Assembly: GCA_035528995.1 (NCBI GenBank)
Contig: DATKXO010000042.1
Span: forward strand, 1-10,275
Source of the DNA: DATKXO01 sp035528995
GTDB taxonomy: Bacteria; Planctomycetota; Phycisphaerae; UBA1845
Length of the DNA: 10,275 nt
Reading direction: 5' to 3'
Within the stretch, counting starts at the first letter, position 1; each line of letters begins with the position of its first letter. The translations under genes were made by a program, and so were the position numbers. The notes beneath the pieces are model-generated. The model saw nothing but the letters and a program-made list of their open reading frames with translations. It did not search any database and was not told where the DNA came from. Shown here piece by piece: positions 6,867-10,275 of the stretch.

Positions 6867-9023
6867 ATGGCCGGCGGGCAAGCCGTTTGGGGAATCGACG
6901 TTGGCAAGTGCGCCCTGAAGGCGGTGCGGATGCGCGCCGCCGGCGACAAGGTCGAGCTGCTGGGCAGCGACTACATCCCACATGCCAAGATCCTGTCCCA
7001 GCCTGACGCCAACCGTGACGAACTGGTGGCGGCCGCTCTGGAGAAGTTCCTGTCCCGCAACGACATCACCAACGACCGCGTGGTGGTCTCCGTTCCCGGG
7101 CAGCACACCCTGGCCCGCTTCAGCAAGCTCCCGCCGGTGGACGAGAAGAAGATCCCCGAGATCGTGCGCTACGAGGCCGACCAGCAGATCCCCTTCGACA
7201 TCGACGAGGTCATCTGGGACTACCAGACGTTCCAGGAAGAGGACTCACCGGAGATCGAGGTCGGCATCTTCGCCATGAAGCGCGAGCTGATCCGCGAGTA
7301 CCTGATGCACTTCGACAACGCCGGCATCGAGCCCATCGTGGTACAGGCCTCACCGCTGGCACTCTACACCGCGACGGCCTGGGACGGGCTGCTGGACAAG
7401 GAGGCCACGACCATCCTGCTGGACATCGGGGCGGAGAACACCGACCTGGTGGTGGCCACGTCGTACAGTCTGTGGACCCGCACCATCCCTCTGGGGGGCA
7501 ACAACTTCACCGAGGCCCTGGTCAAGTCGTTCAAACTGAGCTTCTCCAAGGCGGAGAACCTCAAGCAGAGCGCCGCATCGAGCAAGTACGCCCGGCAGAT
7601 TTTCCAGGCCATGCGGCCCATCTTCGCCGACCTGGTCCAGGAGCTGCAGCGCTCCCTGGGCTTCTATACCTCCACACACAGGGACGCCAGGCTGGCCAAG
7701 TGCCTGGCCTTGGGCAACGCCTTCAAGCTCCCCGGCCTGCAGAAATACCTCCAGCAGAACCTGTCCCTGACCGTGGAGCGGCCCGAGGCGTTCAAGCGGA
7801 TCGAGACGAGCCCCGCCTCGACCTCGCCGCCCTTCAGCGAGCAGCTTCTGAGCTTCGGCGTGGCCTACGGTCTGGCCCTGCAGGGTCTGGGCCTCGGAAA
7901 GATCACCAGCAGCCTGCTTCCGCCGGAGATCGCCCGGCAGACGGTTTGGCGCAAGAAGCGGCCCTTCTTTGCGGCGGCGGCGGCCTGCCTGCTCCTGGCG
8001 GCCGGGGCCATCTGGGTGCGATACCTCACCGACATGAACGCGGTGTTGGCCAGTCAGGGGGAGACGCCCAGCGCCATGAACACCGAGGAGGCGGCCAGGA
8101 TCATCCGCGACGACCTGCCCGCCAGGACGCCGCCGGGTGAGTACGCCCAGACCGTCCTGGCGGCCGGCGAGGCCCTGCGCCGGGAGTACAATCAACTGGC
8201 TGACCAGGGAAAGGACGAGGCCGCCACTGTCGATAGAATCGCCCGCCTGCAGAAGAACCGCGGGCTGATGATGCGCGTTTACCAAACCATCCACCAGGCC
8301 CTTCCCAAGCCCCAGGAGCCGCTGGCCGGCGCCGGCTCGCCGGAGGCCTACGCGGCCGCTATCAACGCCGACTGGCAGAACCTCCAGCGCGGAAAGCGCA
8401 ACCAGATCTTCATCGAGCGCCTGAGCTTCGCGGTTTTCCCCCCTGACGGCCGGGTCTTGGACGCCGACGTGAACAGCCTGAAGATGGAGGACCTCGTGGA
8501 AACGGACGTCGACCGGCTCGAGGTCACCGAGGGCATGAATCCCGAGGGCTTCATCGTCATTCTCGACTGTCGGACGCCGAACGCCGAACAGGTGAAGTTC
8601 GTGTCCGAACAGTTCATGACCCGGCTGCGGGAGTTGGGGCGGCAACCGGGCATGGGGTTCTTCATCAACCGCGTGGTGCTCACCGCGGGCGAGCAACTGG
8701 TGCCGGACGCGACTGCAGCGCCCGCCGCGGCCCCGGGGCGCGGTCCCGGTGCGGCCCCAGGCGCTCGGGGCGGTGCGGCCCGTGGTGCCACTGGACGAGA
8801 CACCGGGGCGGGCACCTCCAGAACCGGGCGACGGGCCGGCCGCGGGCGGCAAACCAGGCCCGCCGAGGACGAGACCCCCACCGCAACCGCCCAGTTCGTC
8901 GATCCGGTCACCAACGAGCCCATGGATCGTGACTGGGCCTTCACCATCGAATGTGAGGTGATCCTCAACGACGCTCCCGAACCCGAGGAGGAAGAGGAGG
9001 AGGGGGAGGAAGACGAGTACTAG
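6867..9023 (+). CDS. pilM: Type IV pilus assembly PilM fused to a PilN-like membrane/periplasmic part
   Basis: The protein has 718 residues. Residues 1-345 are an actin-like PilM ATPase domain: GIDVGKCALKAV (9-20) and LLDIGAENTDLVV (184-196) are the two phosphate-binding motifs. QQIPFDIDEVIWDYQ (106-120) is a PilM hallmark, and ALGNAFKLPGLQ (281-292) occupies the adenosine-loop position. PilM is the cytoplasmic part of the pilus alignment complex and binds the N-terminal NLLP peptide of PilN. Here a similar peptide, SLLPPEIAR (349-357), follows in the same chain. It precedes a basic stretch and one membrane helix (about 366-385), as at a PilN N-terminus. Residues 390-612 are a likely periplasmic helical stalk and an alpha/beta domain. 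Residues 613-680 are an Ala/Gly/Pro/Arg-rich insertion before a last strand (AFTIECEVIL, 691-700), and the tail is strongly acidic (EPEEEEEEGEEDEY, 705-718). It is first in the rightward cluster. PilM is confident; the PilN part is inferred from motif order. Confidence 0.88.
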   Translation: MAGGQAVWGIDVGKCALKAVRMRAAGDKVELLGSDYIPHAKILSQPDANRDELVAAALEKFLSRNDITNDRVVVSVPGQHTLARFSKLPPVDEKKIPEIVRYEADQQIPFDIDEVIWDYQTFQEEDSPEIEVGIFAMKRELIREYLMHFDNAGIEPIVVQASPLALYTATAWDGLLDKEATTILLDIGAENTDLVVATSYSLWTRTIPLGGNNFTEALVKSFKLSFSKAENLKQSAASSKYARQIFQAMRPIFADLVQELQRSLGFYTSTHRDARLAKCLALGNAFKLPGLQKYLQQNLSLTVERPEAFKRIETSPASTSPPFSEQLLSFGVAYGLALQGLGLGKITSSLLPPEIARQTVWRKKRPFFAAAAACLLLAAGAIWVRYLTDMNAVLASQGETPSAMNTEEAARIIRDDLPARTPPGEYAQTVLAAGEALRREYNQLADQGKDEAATVDRIARLQKNRGLMMRVYQTIHQALPKPQEPLAGAGSPEAYAAAINADWQNLQRGKRNQIFIERLSFAVFPPDGRVLDADVNSLKMEDLVETDVDRLEVTEGMNPEGFIVILDCRTPNAEQVKFVSEQFMTRLRELGRQPGMGFFINRVVLTAGEQLVPDATAAPAAAPGRGPGAAPGARGGAARGATGRDTGAGTSRTGRRAGRGRQTRPAEDETPTATAQFVDPVTNEPMDRDWAFTIECEVILNDAPEPEEEEEEGEEDEY

Positions 9024-9041
9024 CGACTGGCGACTGCCCGC

Positions 9042-9081
9042 CTGCGGTGCCGGTATCGCGGGAACCGCAGCGGATCTGCGG
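9042..9081 (+). promoter_or_regulatory. Two mutually exclusive hairpins between pilM and the next gene
   Basis: CTGCGGT at 9042-9048 can pair with ACCGCAG at 9064-9070; CCG 9050-9052 with CGG 9059-9061 extends the stem. The same CCGCAG (9065-9070) can instead pair with CTGCGG at 9076-9081 across a 5-base loop. The two structures compete for one strand, as in attenuators or RNA-processing sites. The element lies 18-58 bases after the pilM stop and about 10 bases before the AAGGTATGGAG ribosome-site region of the next gene. No T-run follows, so a simple intrinsic terminator is unlikely. Function is unproven. Confidence 0.35.
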
Positions 9082-9110
9082 CGTCCAAGAAGGTATGGAG
9101 TCCTGACCGC

Positions 9111-10275
9111 ATGGACCTGTTGAAGCGACAACTGTTCCCCATCATTTGCGCGGTGGTCTCCCTGGGGAGCATCGCCCTCGGGGTCGTGGGCATCAGATCG
9201 ATGTCCGGCGTGACCGACGAGCTGGGCAAGGCGTCCCGGCGAGCCACGGAACTGCAGCGCGGGGCGGGCAAACCCATCAACGAGGAGTTCATCGAGGTCG
9301 AACAGAGACGCATCGACACCATCACCGCCCAGTACCAACAGGTCCTGAACTGGGCCAAAGAGCGCAATCAGGCCCAGCCGTTGACCCCAGGCGCCTTCCC
9401 GAACCCGGACCGGGACCAGAAGCTGGCCTTCCGCGCCGCCTATTCCGAGCGGCTGAACGATCTGCTGAAGATGCTTGATGCCGGGGACACCGCCACGATG
9501 CAAGACGAGGCGGACGCGGCAGAGCAGATCCGGGAGGAGCAGAAGCTCGAGGAACGGTTCGGGCTGGACCCCCGGGAGGCGGAGGCCACCGGCGAAGCCG
9601 TCCAGCAGAAGCCGGAGGAACCGTTGCAGTTCCCCTCCGGCCTGTTCACCGACTACGGGGCCAAGAACGACCCCGCCGTGCGGGCGAACATCAGTAAGGC
9701 CCACCGCATCCGCTGCTACGCGACCATGGGCTCGATCGAGGTCTTTGCCAAGATCGACGAAGGCATCACCCCGGACGTACTGGACATGTGGGACGCCCAG
9801 GTTTCGCTCTGGATCCAGGAAAGCGTGATCGGAGCGCTCGCCCGAGTGAACGACGCCAGGGCTCAGGAAATCGAGGAACAGGGTCAGATGCCCTGGGTCG
9901 GGATCATGCCCATTAAAGAGCTGATCTCCATCCGCACCTCGCAGTACGTCGTCGAGGGCAGCGCCCCCAACGCCCGTCCGGCCCCGCTGGACTGGAACCC
10001 GACCTATCCGAGAGGTTCCGGCGACGACGCGTTCACCCACTCGGTTTCCAACGAACTGTTCGAGGCGGTCCAGTGCACGCTCAAGATGGTGGTGGACGCC
10101 CGTCAGATCCCCACGATCGTCAACGAGATCTGCAAGGACAACTTTTACACCCTGCTGGGGATCTCGTATGAGGACCTCTCCAAGGAGCCCAGCACCTGGG
10201 CGATGAACGGGCGCATCTATGGTTCGGATCCCACGGTGAAGGTCGTGCTCGACTTCGAGACCCTCTTCTTCGGCG
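9111..10275 (+). CDS. PilO-like / Amuc_1100-like single-pass membrane protein (3'-partial)
   Basis: The gene runs off the window; 388 codons are present. ATG at 9111 is chosen because GGAG sits at 9097-9100 and a short basic end (KRQ) is followed directly by one membrane helix (about 9-28). Residues 32-90 and 104-150 are charged and helix-rich, probably coiled coil. A Glu/Gln/Pro linker (150-172) follows, then a folded alpha/beta region: HRIRCYATMGSIEVFAK (198-214), helices to about 260, a strand pattern near 270-283, and IPTIVNEICKDNFYTLLG (333-350). This layout, next to a PilM-PilN fusion, resembles PilO and the Akkermansia Amuc_1100 protein, which lies beside a pilM-like gene. These comparisons are from memory of architecture, not an alignment. 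Expected role: periplasmic partner in the pilus inner-membrane platform. No family-specific motif was found, so function is inferred mainly from context. Cotranscription with pilM across the 87-base gap is likely. Confidence 0.75.
   Translation, partial: MDLLKRQLFPIICAVVSLGSIALGVVGIRSMSGVTDELGKASRRATELQRGAGKPINEEFIEVEQRRIDTITAQYQQVLNWAKERNQAQPLTPGAFPNPDRDQKLAFRAAYSERLNDLLKMLDAGDTATMQDEADAAEQIREEQKLEERFGLDPREAEATGEAVQQKPEEPLQFPSGLFTDYGAKNDPAVRANISKAHRIRCYATMGSIEVFAKIDEGITPDVLDMWDAQVSLWIQESVIGALARVNDARAQEIEEQGQMPWVGIMPIKELISIRTSQYVVEGSAPNARPAPLDWNPTYPRGSGDDAFTHSVSNELFEAVQCTLKMVVDARQIPTIVNEICKDNFYTLLGISYEDLSKEPSTWAMNGRIYGSDPTVKVVLDFETLFFG

Noticed and set aside
6788..6949. N-terminal extension of MtaB by 54 residues
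   Set aside because: It would overlap pilM and its ribosome site, and the sequence is unlike MtaB N-termini, which begin a few residues before TLGCKVNQ.
9095..9106. Three-codon ATG-GAG-TCC-TGA mini-frame overlapping the ribosome site of the last gene
   Set aside because: It has no ribosome site of its own at good distance and is most simply chance; leader-peptide control cannot be argued from three codons.
7350..10040. Long open frame on the minus strand across pilM and the next gene
   Set aside because: It is antisense to two well-supported genes, and its translation is Gly/Leu/Arg/Val-rich without recognisable domains. This is typical of GC-rich DNA with strong third-position bias.

Overview
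The window is GC-rich chromosomal DNA, almost fully coding, with no tRNA, rRNA, CRISPR array, insertion sequence or phage gene that I can see. Several proteins point to the Planctomycetes or a close PVC-group relative: an MJ0042-type zinc-ribbon membrane protein, a large membrane-embedded spermidine-synthase-like protein, a YWTD propeller protein carrying an FKBP domain, and a PilM protein fused to a PilN-like part. This placement is inferred from gene style only.

Layout. (1) Positions 2-1198 (+): the 3' part of a gene for an FKBP-type peptidyl-prolyl isomerase domain followed by a six-motif YWTD beta-propeller. Its true start lies upstream of the window. (2) Positions 6787 down to 1247 (-): three genes in one direction, possibly but not certainly one operon. 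They are mtaB (tRNA ms2t6A37 methylthiotransferase), an uncharacterised zinc-ribbon/multi-TM protein, and a polytopic protein with a central spermidine-synthase-like domain. The gaps between them are about 150-170 bp, so separate promoters are possible. (3) Positions 6867 to the window end (+), divergent from mtaB: a type IV pilus or secretion-like inner-membrane module. It starts with a PilM-PilN fusion and is followed by a single-pass, coiled-coil-like protein cut by the window edge, whose position and architecture suggest a PilO-like role.

How the genes fit together. The right-hand pair forms a plausible inner-membrane platform: a cytoplasmic actin-like PilM domain, the PilN-style LLP peptide and TM helix in the same chain, and a partner with a short N-terminal cytoplasmic end and a periplasmic body. 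The leftward genes do not form an obvious pathway. mtaB is a tRNA-modification housekeeping gene, and the two membrane proteins are of unknown function.

Gene-free stretches are all under 200 bases: 1199-1246, 3767-3935, 4956-5107, 6788-6866 and 9024-9110. I found no convincing intrinsic terminator in any of them. Several short dyads are listed with low confidence. The unusual material is mainly domain fusion and insertion: FKBP-YWTD, PilM-PilN, and two linker insertions in MtaB. I did not find a clearly new defence or mobile system.
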